From: Bacteroidales bacterium M2
GTDB lineage: Bacteria > Bacteroidota > Bacteroidia > Bacteroidales > Muribaculaceae
Reading direction: 5' to 3'
Assembly (NCBI GenBank): GCA_001689415.1
Contig: LUJM01000068.1
Coordinates: 1-28,666, forward strand
Length of the DNA: 28,666 bases
Shown here: piece by piece, positions 6,848-14,978 of the stretch
Layout of the letters: each line of letters opens with the position of its first letter
Numbering within the stretch: position 1 is the first letter of the stretch
Notes under the pieces: generated by a model
Databases searched by the model: none
What the model was told of the DNA's origin: nothing
Seen by the model: only the letters and a program-made list of their open reading frames with translations
Position numbers and translations under genes: made by a program

Positions 6848-8638
6848 ATGGGTAGAAACAAGAAAATAAGCTTATTCGACCGTTTCGAGGATAAAAACAA
6901 CTCGACATTACACCTTCTATTCTCTGTAGATATTAGTTCAGATAGCCGTGATATTGGATATCGGCAGAGTTTTGGAATCAAACTTAAAGATGGAGGCCAG
7001 GGCTACGTATTTTGGGGAGAAGGTACTATGACAACCGTTTTCTCTAAGGACGGTGATTTATCGTCAGTTTCCCATGCTTACTCAACTGCGAAAACACCAA
7101 ATTATCGTATTGAAGTATGGTCTGACGCTACGGATGCTTTGCTTGAACTGAAATGGGGAACAGGGCTTTTCATTAAGAAAGTTGACTTTGGATGTTGCAG
7201 CAATCTTAGACGGCTACATTTTGATGGTTTACCGGTTGATACTAAATTTGACTTTCCTTGTCTTGAGGAAGTTGTTTTGGAAGACCCGAAAGGAGATTTA
7301 TTGGTCGTATCCGGTGTTCCTGCCCTGAAAAAGTTGCGCATTCATGCAGTGTCAGGATCTGATGTTCAAGTTTTGGATTTGAGAGAAGCAAACTCTATCG
7401 AGGAACTGGATTTATGCCTGAAAAATCTCCGAATGATTTGGATCTCGTCAAAATCTCGACTACGCAGTATTCATAGTATATTTAAAATCATTGACAAGAA
7501 GGCTGTTGCAATGATTACACGAATCGTTAATCAGAACAATGGTACGCACCATCCTGATGTGATTCAGTATCCTGTTGAAATATCGCCAAATGAGCGTATT
7601 CGAAGGCGCCCCTACCCGTATGTGGGAACTTATGGAAATCACAAAGATTCCAATGACGGATTATACTACCTGTTAATAGGGCTGCTTATTAATGCAGCTT
7701 TTGAAAGGGAATGTGGTTTCGGCAACGAGATAAAAGTCTCTGTCATCGAACGTACCATTAAAGTTCAAGATAATGGCCGAGGTTTTCCATTATCGGAATT
7801 TAAGCGTTTGATTGAAATAGTACCCAATCATAACGACATAAACAAAACCTGGAATTGCGGATTCGGTACTAAGAATGTCAATGCCTTGTCATCAGAAATG
7901 ACTATCGAAAGTGTCAGGGACGGAATATCAAGACGTATCATTACTTCGCGAGGCAATATTGTTTCTGACAATCAGCACACTGTTGCAGATATGCCTACCG
8001 GCACAACCATAACCTATGTTGCCGATACCGAAATATTTGGAGAATATGGATATGATGATAATATTATCCGCGATATTGTAAAGCGGATATCCGCAACTTA
8101 TGCCGGATTAAATATCGTATTGAATGGAGAAGCAATTTGTTATAAACATGGTTTGGCTGACTTCGTTCACGAAAAATGCAATGGAGTACATAAGGAGACT
8201 ATTTTGCATTGTGCAACGGACGAATATGAATTCGCAATAGCACCGTGTGATAGTGATAAAGATACATTGCTGTTATCAGAAATAAACGGCAGATCTGATA
8301 ACCGTGGTGGTTATCATGTCGAGATGCTTGGCAAGGCATTTAAAGATAATATCTTTGACTATTGCAACGCAAATGGAATACCACTGTCAGGCATTAATAG
8401 CATAGCGATAGCAATAAGCATATCTATTGATTTACCAGTTTTTGATACTGCAAGTTCGACAAGAAAATTGACTGGTAGAAATGGTTATGAAATTGGGAAA
8501 ACTATTTCAGGACAAACGTTCAAAGACGAGTTATATGCTTGTTTCGCCAAAATAATTCGTCGGAAACTCTCTAAAATTCTTGATAACGAGCCTGATATTA
8601 TTCACGCATATATCTTGCAAGACCACAAATCAATTTAA
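6848..8638 (+). CDS. LRR-like domain fused to a GyrB-type GHKL ATPase
   Basis: The protein has about 596 residues. Residues 1-215 resemble the free LRR-like protein at 8796: a WGEG motif (56-59, compare WGDG), then LRR-like turns (LRRLHFDGL, LEEVVLED, LKKLRIHAV, IEELDL). Residues 245-596 are a GyrB-type ATPase and transducer domain without TOPRIM. Aligned without gaps to the copy at 1104, N282, E286 and D308-NGRG are kept, but the catalytic glutamate becomes G278 and the N-box aspartate becomes F285. The QTK region reads SSTRKL. It may bind but not efficiently hydrolyse ATP. I prefer the ATG at 6848 over an upstream TTG (6833) inside the preceding gene; it lies 4 bp after that gene's stop. 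A sensor-ATPase role is inference. Confidence 0.85.
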   Translation: MGRNKKISLFDRFEDKNNSTLHLLFSVDISSDSRDIGYRQSFGIKLKDGGQGYVFWGEGTMTTVFSKDGDLSSVSHAYSTAKTPNYRIEVWSDATDALLELKWGTGLFIKKVDFGCCSNLRRLHFDGLPVDTKFDFPCLEEVVLEDPKGDLLVVSGVPALKKLRIHAVSGSDVQVLDLREANSIEELDLCLKNLRMIWISSKSRLRSIHSIFKIIDKKAVAMITRIVNQNNGTHHPDVIQYPVEISPNERIRRRPYPYVGTYGNHKDSNDGLYYLLIGLLINAAFERECGFGNEIKVSVIERTIKVQDNGRGFPLSEFKRLIEIVPNHNDINKTWNCGFGTKNVNALSSEMTIESVRDGISRRIITSRGNIVSDNQHTVADMPTGTTITYVADTEIFGEYGYDDNIIRDIVKRISATYAGLNIVLNGEAICYKHGLADFVHEKCNGVHKETILHCATDEYEFAIAPCDSDKDTLLLSEINGRSDNRGGYHVEMLGKAFKDNIFDYCNANGIPLSGINSIAIAISISIDLPVFDTASSTRKLTGRNGYEIGKTISGQTFKDELYACFAKIIRRKLSKILDNEPDIIHAYILQDHKSI

Positions 8639-8751
8639 ATAATGATGCCGAAAAGTTTATTACTCAGGGTTACAGTCCTTAAATAGACCAATCTACAGTA
8701 AAGATTATAGAGGTCCGCGTGTAAAAAATTGACATAGCCGGAAAATATTTA

Positions 8752-8790
8752 AGGTGTATCGCTATTTGTGACACCTGCGTTCTAACTTTG
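8752..8790 (+). promoter_or_regulatory. Operator-promoter P4
   Basis: AGGTGT (8752-8757), 13 bp, ACACCT (8771-8776), 6 bp, then TAACTTTG (8783-8790). The start codon at 8796 is only 5 bp further on, so the mRNA is nearly leaderless. The AT-rich 19 bp ending in the left half-site (8742-8760) are identical to those at the WYL gene promoter. Confidence 0.88.
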
Positions 8791-8795
8791 CTGCC

Positions 8796-9506
8796 ATGAA
8801 ACGACTGCTACATATATCAATTGAGACTTTAGAGTGGACCGAGGGCAACCATGCCTGGTTTGATGCCAAGCTGAAGCCCGGCACTTCGATAGAGGTGCAC
8901 TGGGGCGACGGTTCTCACTCCACGCTCCGGCATCATCCGGCCTACAGCATGAGCCGAGTCGCGCACTATTACAAATCGGCAGAGAAGAAACAGCTGCCCT
9001 ACGAAATCGAGTTTTTGTCGGACGATAGCGATTCATTATTGGCGCTTGTCGACGGCACGTGGGAGACGCAGGTCAACCGCGTGGTGTTCGACGACTGTCC
9101 GGCCCTGAACTATCTGCAATATACTCAATTGCACAGTGTTGACTTCAGCGGATGTCCGAATCTCAAAACGCTCGAAATCTGCGAGTATTATGCCGATAAG
9201 CTTGACTTTTCGGTCGTGCCTCAACTGAAAAAGCTAATATGCCGGATGAGCAACGAGCTGACATCACTTGACCTTACGCAGAATAGCTCTATTGAGGAAC
9301 TCGACATCTCGCACTGCGGTAATCTGCTAAAAATCGCCGTAAGCAATGCGTCACGGCTTCGGATATTGGCTAATGACTACACCAAGCTCGACAGCCACAG
9401 CCTGAAATGGCTTCAGACCACAGTAGAACGTAACGGAGGAAGAATTCAGGACGAGTGGCTCGACTCAGAATATTTAAGCACCGGTTGTTTTGGACAAGAA
9501 ATATGA
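8796..9506 (+). CDS. LRR-like protein with WGDG motif
   Basis: The 236-residue protein has no signal peptide and is therefore cytoplasmic. The N-terminal part has the VHWGDG motif (W36-G39) typical of beta-rich domains preceding BspA-like leucine-rich repeats in Bacteroidetes. Residues about 95-195 form four to five LRR-like units (VNRVVFDDCPALNYL, LHSVDFSGCPNLKTL, LTSLDLTQNSSIEEL, LDISHCGNLLKI). The whole protein is a paralogue of the N-terminal region of the fusion at 6848, but without the ATPase. It is first in the P4 operon and overlaps the next gene by ATGA (9503-9506). A recognition or sensor role is plausible but not proven. Confidence 0.82.
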   Translation: MKRLLHISIETLEWTEGNHAWFDAKLKPGTSIEVHWGDGSHSTLRHHPAYSMSRVAHYYKSAEKKQLPYEIEFLSDDSDSLLALVDGTWETQVNRVVFDDCPALNYLQYTQLHSVDFSGCPNLKTLEICEYYADKLDFSVVPQLKKLICRMSNELTSLDLTQNSSIEELDISHCGNLLKIAVSNASRLRILANDYTKLDSHSLKWLQTTVERNGGRIQDEWLDSEYLSTGCFGQEI

Positions 9507-9937
9507 AAAAGAACAGGTTAAGAGAAGAAATATTAAGGCAGACTATAAACCACCTCGACTGGCTCTGCTGCACCTATGGCTATTACCGCATGTCATATCC
9601 TGAACTGTGTCAGTATGTTTATAGAGTTTACACCAAACAACTTGAACCATTGCGCTTGCAGTATCAGGAGGGAAAGCTCAATGAACGTATGCATTGGCTT
9701 TTGACAAGGGGCTACAAGTATGCGAGAGAGCTATGCAGAGACCATGACATCGCCTGGCCTCCACAGCATGAATCATTGCTTTATAGTGAGCGCTTATCCG
9801 CTGCGGAAAGAAGCTGTGACGACATTGCAGACCAATTCCTACAGTTAAAAAAAGATATTGAGGAGTTCCCGCGTAGAATTCAAGCGTTGAAATACGAACT
9901 TGAAAGATTGAAAAAATGGAGCAAACACTTGAACTGA
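9503..9937 (+). CDS. Hypothetical helical protein
   Basis: The 144-residue protein is not one I recognise. I chose the ATG at 9503 because it forms the classic ATGA overlap with the stop of the LRR-like gene; an upstream in-frame start would lie well inside that gene. The sequence is mostly helical and rich in Arg, Leu and aromatics. Its C-terminal 35 residues (QFLQLKKDIEEFPRRIQ, YELERLKKW) look like a coiled coil. It overlaps the DprA-like gene by 22 bp, so the three genes are translationally coupled. It may be an adaptor between the LRR-like and DprA-like proteins, which is inference from position only. Confidence 0.72.
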   Translation: MKKNRLREEILRQTINHLDWLCCTYGYYRMSYPELCQYVYRVYTKQLEPLRLQYQEGKLNERMHWLLTRGYKYARELCRDHDIAWPPQHESLLYSERLSAAERSCDDIADQFLQLKKDIEEFPRRIQALKYELERLKKWSKHLN

Positions 9938-10986
9938 TGCGCAAGCGTCACGATTGCATTCGAGCGGAATCCTCCACAAAACGAATAAACATCCAATCCG
10001 ATATGAGCAGTAAGAAAGTAGAACCACATACCGATTCCAATAAGCGTTACCATCTGTGGCTGGATCAAAGTCTGGCAAAAGAAGACATTGATTATATGTT
10101 CTTTGACCCGGCATCGGATAGGGAATATACAGTGAATATCCGCATGGGATCTTCGGACTGGCTTTACCTGGTCATGCTCAGCTATGACAACGGTGAGCCC
10201 GACGGATGGTATGAGCATTTGAATCCGGACTTGCGTGGTGGCTATATGTATGATGAATTGTCGGCTTTGAAGGTGGATATAATCCGTCTGCTTCGTGAGC
10301 GATTTCCGGCAGTCGAAGGTTGGAACGATGACTTACTTCCGCATTATGACAAACCGATAAATATACGTTACTCTTCGCCATTTTATCCCAAAGAGTTTTA
10401 CAACTACTTTGATTTCGACTTTATAAAAGGTGATGCACCATTTGCGTTGGATGTAGTTGGTGACATACGCTTACTCCGACGTGCGCCATACTTTCAGAGT
10501 CGTGTGGCAATTATCGGCTCTCGAAAGCCTGATGAGCACGGCTTGGACGTGGCATACCGACTCGGCCAATACCATTCATCGGAAATAGTGGTCAGCGGCC
10601 TTGCGCTTGGTATCGACACCGCCGCGCATCGCGGTTGTCTTGATACCGGAGGGCGCACTATCGCCGTTGTCGGTTCGGGGCTCGACCGTGTGCATCCAAA
10701 AGAGAATGCCGAGATACAGGCCGAAATAATATCGCACGGAGGTCTGATTGTGTCGGAGCAAAAAATAGGCACCAAAGCATCACCAAAAACACTGATTGCC
10801 CGTACCCGCATTCAAATGGCTATGGCCGATAAGGTCGTTGTGGTGCAATGCGAACGCGAGAGTGGCACGATGCACGCCGTAGATTTCGCCCGCCGCTTCC
10901 GCCGCCCCATCTTCGCCCTCGACTGCGACTGGTCAGGAAACCGCTACCTTATTGATAACCAAATAGCAATACCATTTAAAATGTAA
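9916..10986 (+). CDS. DprA-like SLOG-domain protein with novel N-terminal half
   Basis: The protein has 356 residues. Residues about 150-340 are a DprA/Smf Rossmann-like (SLOG) domain with its signature motifs: VAIIGSRKP (197-205), VVSGLALGIDTAAHRG (225-240), IAVVGSGLDRVHPKEN (249-264), RTRI (296-299) and SGTMHAVDFA. It lacks the C-terminal winged helix of DprA, and the first 150 residues match no DprA domain I know. The first dozen residues (MEQTLELMRKRH) match the protein at 2567. Authentic DprA binds ssDNA and loads RecA. Related SLOG domains in conflict systems are thought to sense or make nucleotides. In this island the second kind of role seems more likely than transformation. The start overlaps the preceding gene. 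Confidence 0.88.
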   Translation: MEQTLELMRKRHDCIRAESSTKRINIQSDMSSKKVEPHTDSNKRYHLWLDQSLAKEDIDYMFFDPASDREYTVNIRMGSSDWLYLVMLSYDNGEPDGWYEHLNPDLRGGYMYDELSALKVDIIRLLRERFPAVEGWNDDLLPHYDKPINIRYSSPFYPKEFYNYFDFDFIKGDAPFALDVVGDIRLLRRAPYFQSRVAIIGSRKPDEHGLDVAYRLGQYHSSEIVVSGLALGIDTAAHRGCLDTGGRTIAVVGSGLDRVHPKENAEIQAEIISHGGLIVSEQKIGTKASPKTLIARTRIQMAMADKVVVVQCERESGTMHAVDFARRFRRPIFALDCDWSGNRYLIDNQIAIPFKM

Positions 10987-10990
10987 TATT

Positions 10991-11707
10991 ATGGAAAAGC
11001 TTAAACGCAAGATAAAAGAAATTGAAGCCGAGATTTTTGCCATTACCGGTAAAAGTAACAAGAGATACAATCACTGGGCAGATGATGATGACAAGCGAAA
11101 TCGCGTAATCGAACTGCTGGACCATCGACAAATAATTATGGACGAGGATTTATTCGCGCAATCGGATGATGAGATCGAGCGCTTGGAAACTGTCAATAAT
11201 AAACTGATAGAACTGACAAATTCCACAAGGAAAAAACTTGAACAAATTGTCTTGAAAACTCTTAACGAACGCCAAGATGAAGAAGAGTTTGTAATTGAAG
11301 GTTCGTTTAATCAAGTATATAATGGTGAAGAGTCTGTGCTAAAGCTTGATGAAGATAGCTTATATGGTTCGAACTTCACTCTTATCATCAAAGTCTTAAC
11401 GGAGTTATATGCTGCATTGCAAAAGCCGGAAATCGTCGTCTTTAAAATTGATAGTACGCGTTTTTCCAATGATGACAAAGATGATTATCCAAAGAGACTA
11501 TCTCGGATAATGAAATCATTGTGTGCACCATTAAGAAAAACGGGTGACTATCCATATGTGTATATATGCTACGCTGCCCAAAATCTTGTTTACGACAAGT
11601 TGTATTCCGGCGCTGACCTGATTCGTCTCAATGACTTTAAACAGGAAATAACAGTCAAACATCGATACTCTCATCAACAGTCAGCTGATCCGGACCTTAG
11701 GAGTTAG
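10991..11707 (+). CDS. Hypothetical protein, tandem paralogue A
   Basis: The 238-residue protein has no recognised family. It begins with a probable coiled coil (KLKRKIKEIEAEIFAITG) followed by Y-N-x-WAD, and has a central conserved block ESVLKLDEDSLYGSNFTLII. Both are shared with the next gene. The C-terminal part ends with a conserved ICYA...LIRLNDF segment, also shared. It starts 4 bp after the DprA-like gene and belongs to the P4 operon. No catalytic motif, signal peptide or membrane segment is visible. Confidence 0.78.
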   Translation: MEKLKRKIKEIEAEIFAITGKSNKRYNHWADDDDKRNRVIELLDHRQIIMDEDLFAQSDDEIERLETVNNKLIELTNSTRKKLEQIVLKTLNERQDEEEFVIEGSFNQVYNGEESVLKLDEDSLYGSNFTLIIKVLTELYAALQKPEIVVFKIDSTRFSNDDKDDYPKRLSRIMKSLCAPLRKTGDYPYVYICYAAQNLVYDKLYSGADLIRLNDFKQEITVKHRYSHQQSADPDLRS

Positions 11708-11787
11708 CCCTTTGCGCCAAACGATTTATATAACTGAAAATCATTCTCCAAAATATAAGCAAAATTAATCAATCGATAAGTTAAATA

Positions 11788-12471
11788 ATGAACGAGTTCA
11801 AATCTAAGATACAGGAAATCGAAGCCAAGGTTTTAGCTATTACTGGCGACGATTATGAAGCTTACAACGGATGGGCCGATAATGCACAGCAGCGCAATCA
11901 CGTTGAGGCGCTCCTGAAGAGCAGATGCAATCTGCTAAATCGCATGTTTTGTCCTACAGTTGAAAACATTGCGCGTTTTCAGACTGTAAATAATTATCTC
12001 CGAAATCTTACCCAACAGGCCTATAAACGACTCGCCGAGATCAACTCTGTCGAATACTATACGGCAAGCCCTGATGACGATAATGAAGAAGTTGAAGGTT
12101 GGGTCAGATTTATCTTCAATGATGAACACTCTGTGCTTAAACTCGAAGATGATGATTATTATGGCTCCAACTTCACGCTGATGATAAAAGCACTCGCCGA
12201 ATTGTATCAGTTGAAAGGTCAGGAACGTATCATATACACTCGTGATGGGATTAATCGGCTTGATGATGGGCAAAGTTGGATGGACGCCCCTTTCGACAAG
12301 TGGGGCACTGCGTTCAACGATACTGTTATATGCTACGCTATCCACGACCTCACCAGCCACAAAGCATACTCCATCCCCGACCTGCTCCGCCTGAACGACT
12401 TCTGTATCGAAACACGCGTCACATTCCAAAGCATAACCCGCCAAGACGGCTCCCGTCAGAAGACGCCATAA
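11788..12471 (+). CDS. Hypothetical protein, tandem paralogue B
   Basis: The 227-residue protein is a diverged duplicate of the gene at 10991. Matched blocks are KIQEIEAKVLAITG, YNGWAD, TVNNYLRNLT, HSVLKLEDDDYYGSNFTLMI and ICYAIHDLT with LLRLNDF. It is separated from its twin by 80 bp with no operator or good -7 element, so it is probably read through from P4. Function is unknown. The pair may form a heterodimer or recognise two variants of one target, which is inference. Confidence 0.78.
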   Translation: MNEFKSKIQEIEAKVLAITGDDYEAYNGWADNAQQRNHVEALLKSRCNLLNRMFCPTVENIARFQTVNNYLRNLTQQAYKRLAEINSVEYYTASPDDDNEEVEGWVRFIFNDEHSVLKLEDDDYYGSNFTLMIKALAELYQLKGQERIIYTRDGINRLDDGQSWMDAPFDKWGTAFNDTVICYAIHDLTSHKAYSIPDLLRLNDFCIETRVTFQSITRQDGSRQKTP

Positions 12472-12528
12472 TAAATATAAACCATTGAGATTGTTTTTTT
12501 AAGCATTCTCCATTTCAAAATTAAGTTG

Positions 12529-12536
12529 TAAATTTG
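12529..12536 (+). promoter_or_regulatory. Bacteroidetes -7 element without the shared operator
   Basis: TAAATTTG lies 26 bp before the start of the nuclease gene. No AGGTGT/ACACCT half-site is present upstream, in contrast to the other promoters. The nuclease-PHP unit may therefore be controlled separately or by read-through from P4. Confidence 0.5.
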
Positions 12537-12561
12537 TGAAAACTAAATATACAATACCATT

Positions 12562-13941
12562 ATGAGCATTGAAAATATACCCCGAACCCGTAAACACAAA
12601 CCCATAATTGCTGTCGACTATACGCCAATTGACGAAAAGGCAGGCGCAGGCGACGCCGAATTTATATCCATCGGGAAAGCCCAATGGAATAACGAGGACA
12701 TCTCTGCAAAAGTCTTTCGCGTTAGAAGCGACGGCGGAGGATCAAGACAAAGTGAGGAATTGCCCTTATGGCGAGTCTTTGATTTAGCCACTCTCATTAT
12801 ATCCCGCTTAACCGGGCAAGAAAGTTCACTCAATGAATCTATTGTTTCCCAAGAGGATGTCTCATTATTAGATGATTTCTTGAAGGACAACATGCAGCTA
12901 TATCTACCACGTATCCGAGAAATCAGGTCATTGCTTAATTCTTATGCGGCATCAAATGTGGCACTTGACACTACACCCAACATATTTGATTTTGCGACAT
13001 CGGAACTCAGCCAGGACGCTATTCTGTGCTATCTGTTCAAATGGGCAGATGATAAATATCTGACTGTGGATGAGGCTCTGTGCTTGAACGCGAAAGCTTT
13101 GCTTTCCAAATTCTCGGATATTCCGGCAAGTGAAATCCACCAGGTTACGGTAGGCAGACAGTGGAAAAACATTGATATCTGGGTAGAAATAAACGAAGAC
13201 TCGTTTCTTATTGTCGAAGATAAGACCTCAACAACTATCCACGACAACCAACTCGAAAGATATAAGGGAATTGTAGAGGATGAATACAAAGGCAGACGTA
13301 ATAGACTCGCATTTGCATACTATAAGTCTGACAACGAACCTCAAAGTATACTCAGAAGTATCAACTCTATTGGGTACAAAACCCTGACTCGTTGCGACAT
13401 TCTGGATATTTTACGCTCATATCGGGGGAATGCACTTATCGAAAATTACGTTCTATATATTGATAACATAGAGAAATCTACGCAAGAATTCTTGTCAAAA
13501 CCCGTAGGACAGTGGAGCTGGTACCAGTGGCAAGGATTTTTCAAACGACTTGAAAAAGACATAGAAGTCGAATCTTGGGACTACGTTCCAAATCCAAACG
13601 GTGGTTTCCTTGGGCTATGGTGGCACTTCATGGAAAACCAAAACGATGAGATAAGAATGTATCTTCAGTTCGAGGAACAAAAACTCTGCGTCAAAATAGA
13701 ATATTGGGGTGATAATAATTCCCGTTCTAACATACGCAATAAGTATCATTCTCTATTGATGGAAGAGGCTCAAAAAATGGGGCTACACATGAACAGACCA
13801 TCTCGTTTCGGATGCGGCACATACATGACTATCGGTGTCGTGGCTCCTGAGGATATCTTTGGTAATGGGCAACTTCAAATTGATGCTCTTATTTTCAAAC
13901 TCCACGAATACGAGAAACTTGTAGATGCCTGTATCAATTAA
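12562..13941 (+). CDS. PD-(D/E)XK nuclease with an uncharacterised N-terminal domain
   Basis: The protein has 459 residues. Residues 1-85 (KHKPIIAVDY, SIGKAQWNNEDISAKVFR, SRQSEELPLWRVFDLATLI) resemble a small family I recall as DUF6530, of unknown function. Residues about 145-300 carry a PD-(D/E)XK fold: E148 and the helix SELSQDAILCYLFKWA, D205 in NIDIWVEI, and E219-D-K221 in FLIVEDKTS, followed by the helix with Q230. All three acidic/lysine catalytic positions are present. The pattern is close to the PDDEXK_4-like group common in defence loci. Residues 310-459 are an extra Trp-rich C-terminal domain. It is followed 33 bp later by the PHP gene. The substrate is not deducible. Confidence 0.85.
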   Translation: MSIENIPRTRKHKPIIAVDYTPIDEKAGAGDAEFISIGKAQWNNEDISAKVFRVRSDGGGSRQSEELPLWRVFDLATLIISRLTGQESSLNESIVSQEDVSLLDDFLKDNMQLYLPRIREIRSLLNSYAASNVALDTTPNIFDFATSELSQDAILCYLFKWADDKYLTVDEALCLNAKALLSKFSDIPASEIHQVTVGRQWKNIDIWVEINEDSFLIVEDKTSTTIHDNQLERYKGIVEDEYKGRRNRLAFAYYKSDNEPQSILRSINSIGYKTLTRCDILDILRSYRGNALIENYVLYIDNIEKSTQEFLSKPVGQWSWYQWQGFFKRLEKDIEVESWDYVPNPNGGFLGLWWHFMENQNDEIRMYLQFEEQKLCVKIEYWGDNNSRSNIRNKYHSLLMEEAQKMGLHMNRPSRFGCGTYMTIGVVAPEDIFGNGQLQIDALIFKLHEYEKLVDACIN

Positions 13942-13974
13942 GGCACCAAATGAAAAAAATAAAAATGCAATTGT

Positions 13975-14883
13975 ATGCCATTTACCCATCTGCATGTGCA
14001 TTCGGTGCATTCGTTGTACCATTCTGCGCTGAATGTCAAGGATGCCGTAGACAATGCGGTTCGTCTTGGCATGAACGCCTTGGCCATTACTGATTATGAC
14101 TCTTTGTATGCGGCGCATGATTTCGTCCATTACTCGCACGAAGTTGATTCATCGTTTAAGCCCATAATCGGCTGCGAATTGCATGTGAAGCATGTTGTTC
14201 CCTTAGGGAATAGTAAATTCCCAATCCACAGTGCCCCTCATCTTACCGTCTTGTGCAAAAATGAGAAAGGTTATGATAATCTTTGTAAACTGCTGAATAT
14301 AGCATGGAATGAAGGTTTTTACATCTGTCCCACGTTATCTTTTGAGCAACTCGCGGAGTTTGGAGAAGGGCTGATTGTCCTATCGGGATGTCCCGGATGC
14401 GAGATTGCCAAGCACTTTATGCGCGGCAATCATGAGGCTGCTGCTGAGGTGATTATGAAATACCACCATCAATTCGGCGAAGACTATTATCTGGAAATAA
14501 TCCGTAACGGTTTCGATGAAAAGCTTGAATCAGCCTATTCTGATTTTCTGATTGATGTAGGCAAGAAGCATAGCATCAAAGTTGTTGCCACCAACGATGT
14601 CCATCGTTGTGATGAAGAGGACAGTTCAAAAATAGAAAAACTGTTAGAAGCCAATTTTGGCAATATGGCCAAAATGATTCCTCTCCCAACCAATGACTGG
14701 ATGAAAAGTGAAATGGAAATACTATCGCAATTCTCAGACTGCCCTGAAGCAATCTCCGCCACAGATGAAATAGTGAGCAAAATAGAAACATTTGAAGTCC
14801 CAAAATGGACCGCTCCGTCACCACGCTGGAATGAGGAAGATTATCTCAAAACATTAAAAGATTGCCAGAATCTTATAGATTAA
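13975..14883 (+). CDS. Stand-alone PHP domain (DNA polymerase III alpha type)
   Basis: The 302-residue protein covers only the N-terminal PHP domain of DnaE/PolC, with no polymerase. Metal-site motifs are HLHVHS (H5, H7), ITDYDS (D40, with Tyr41 where the family usually has His), GCE (E68), H89 in HLTVLCKN, and NDVH (D208, H210). Most ligands are kept, so metal-dependent phosphoesterase or 3'-5' exonuclease activity is possible, but the TDH-to-TDY change removes one usual ligand. It is the second gene after the PD-(D/E)XK nuclease and ends just before a strong hairpin. It may process DNA or nucleotides with its neighbour. The ATG at 13975 matches the usual start of PHP domains. Confidence 0.88.
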   Translation: MPFTHLHVHSVHSLYHSALNVKDAVDNAVRLGMNALAITDYDSLYAAHDFVHYSHEVDSSFKPIIGCELHVKHVVPLGNSKFPIHSAPHLTVLCKNEKGYDNLCKLLNIAWNEGFYICPTLSFEQLAEFGEGLIVLSGCPGCEIAKHFMRGNHEAAAEVIMKYHHQFGEDYYLEIIRNGFDEKLESAYSDFLIDVGKKHSIKVVATNDVHRCDEEDSSKIEKLLEANFGNMAKMIPLPTNDWMKSEMEILSQFSDCPEAISATDEIVSKIETFEVPKWTAPSPRWNEEDYLKTLKDCQNLID

Positions 14884-14920
14884 CTCTCGATTCATGATCG
14901 ACACATAGGTAGCAATTATT

Positions 14921-14957
14921 GAGGGCACTGAAAAAGTAAGTATTTTTCAGTGCCCTC
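14921..14957. terminator. Bidirectional intrinsic terminator
   Basis: A perfect 15-bp inverted repeat (14921-14935 and 14943-14957) has a 7-bp loop, an A5 run in the left arm and a T5 run in the right arm. It lies between the plus-strand PHP gene and the end of the minus-strand operon and should stop both transcripts. Confidence 0.9.
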
Positions 14958-14978
14958 TCAATGGGCGTCTGCTTTCAT

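Noticed and set aside
9916..10986. Housekeeping dprA
   Set aside because: It lacks the winged-helix end, has an unrelated N-terminal half and lies in an island operon.
11935..12444. Minus-strand 169-codon frame
   Set aside because: It is antisense to the YGSNFTL paralogue, which has a homologous neighbour on the plus strand.
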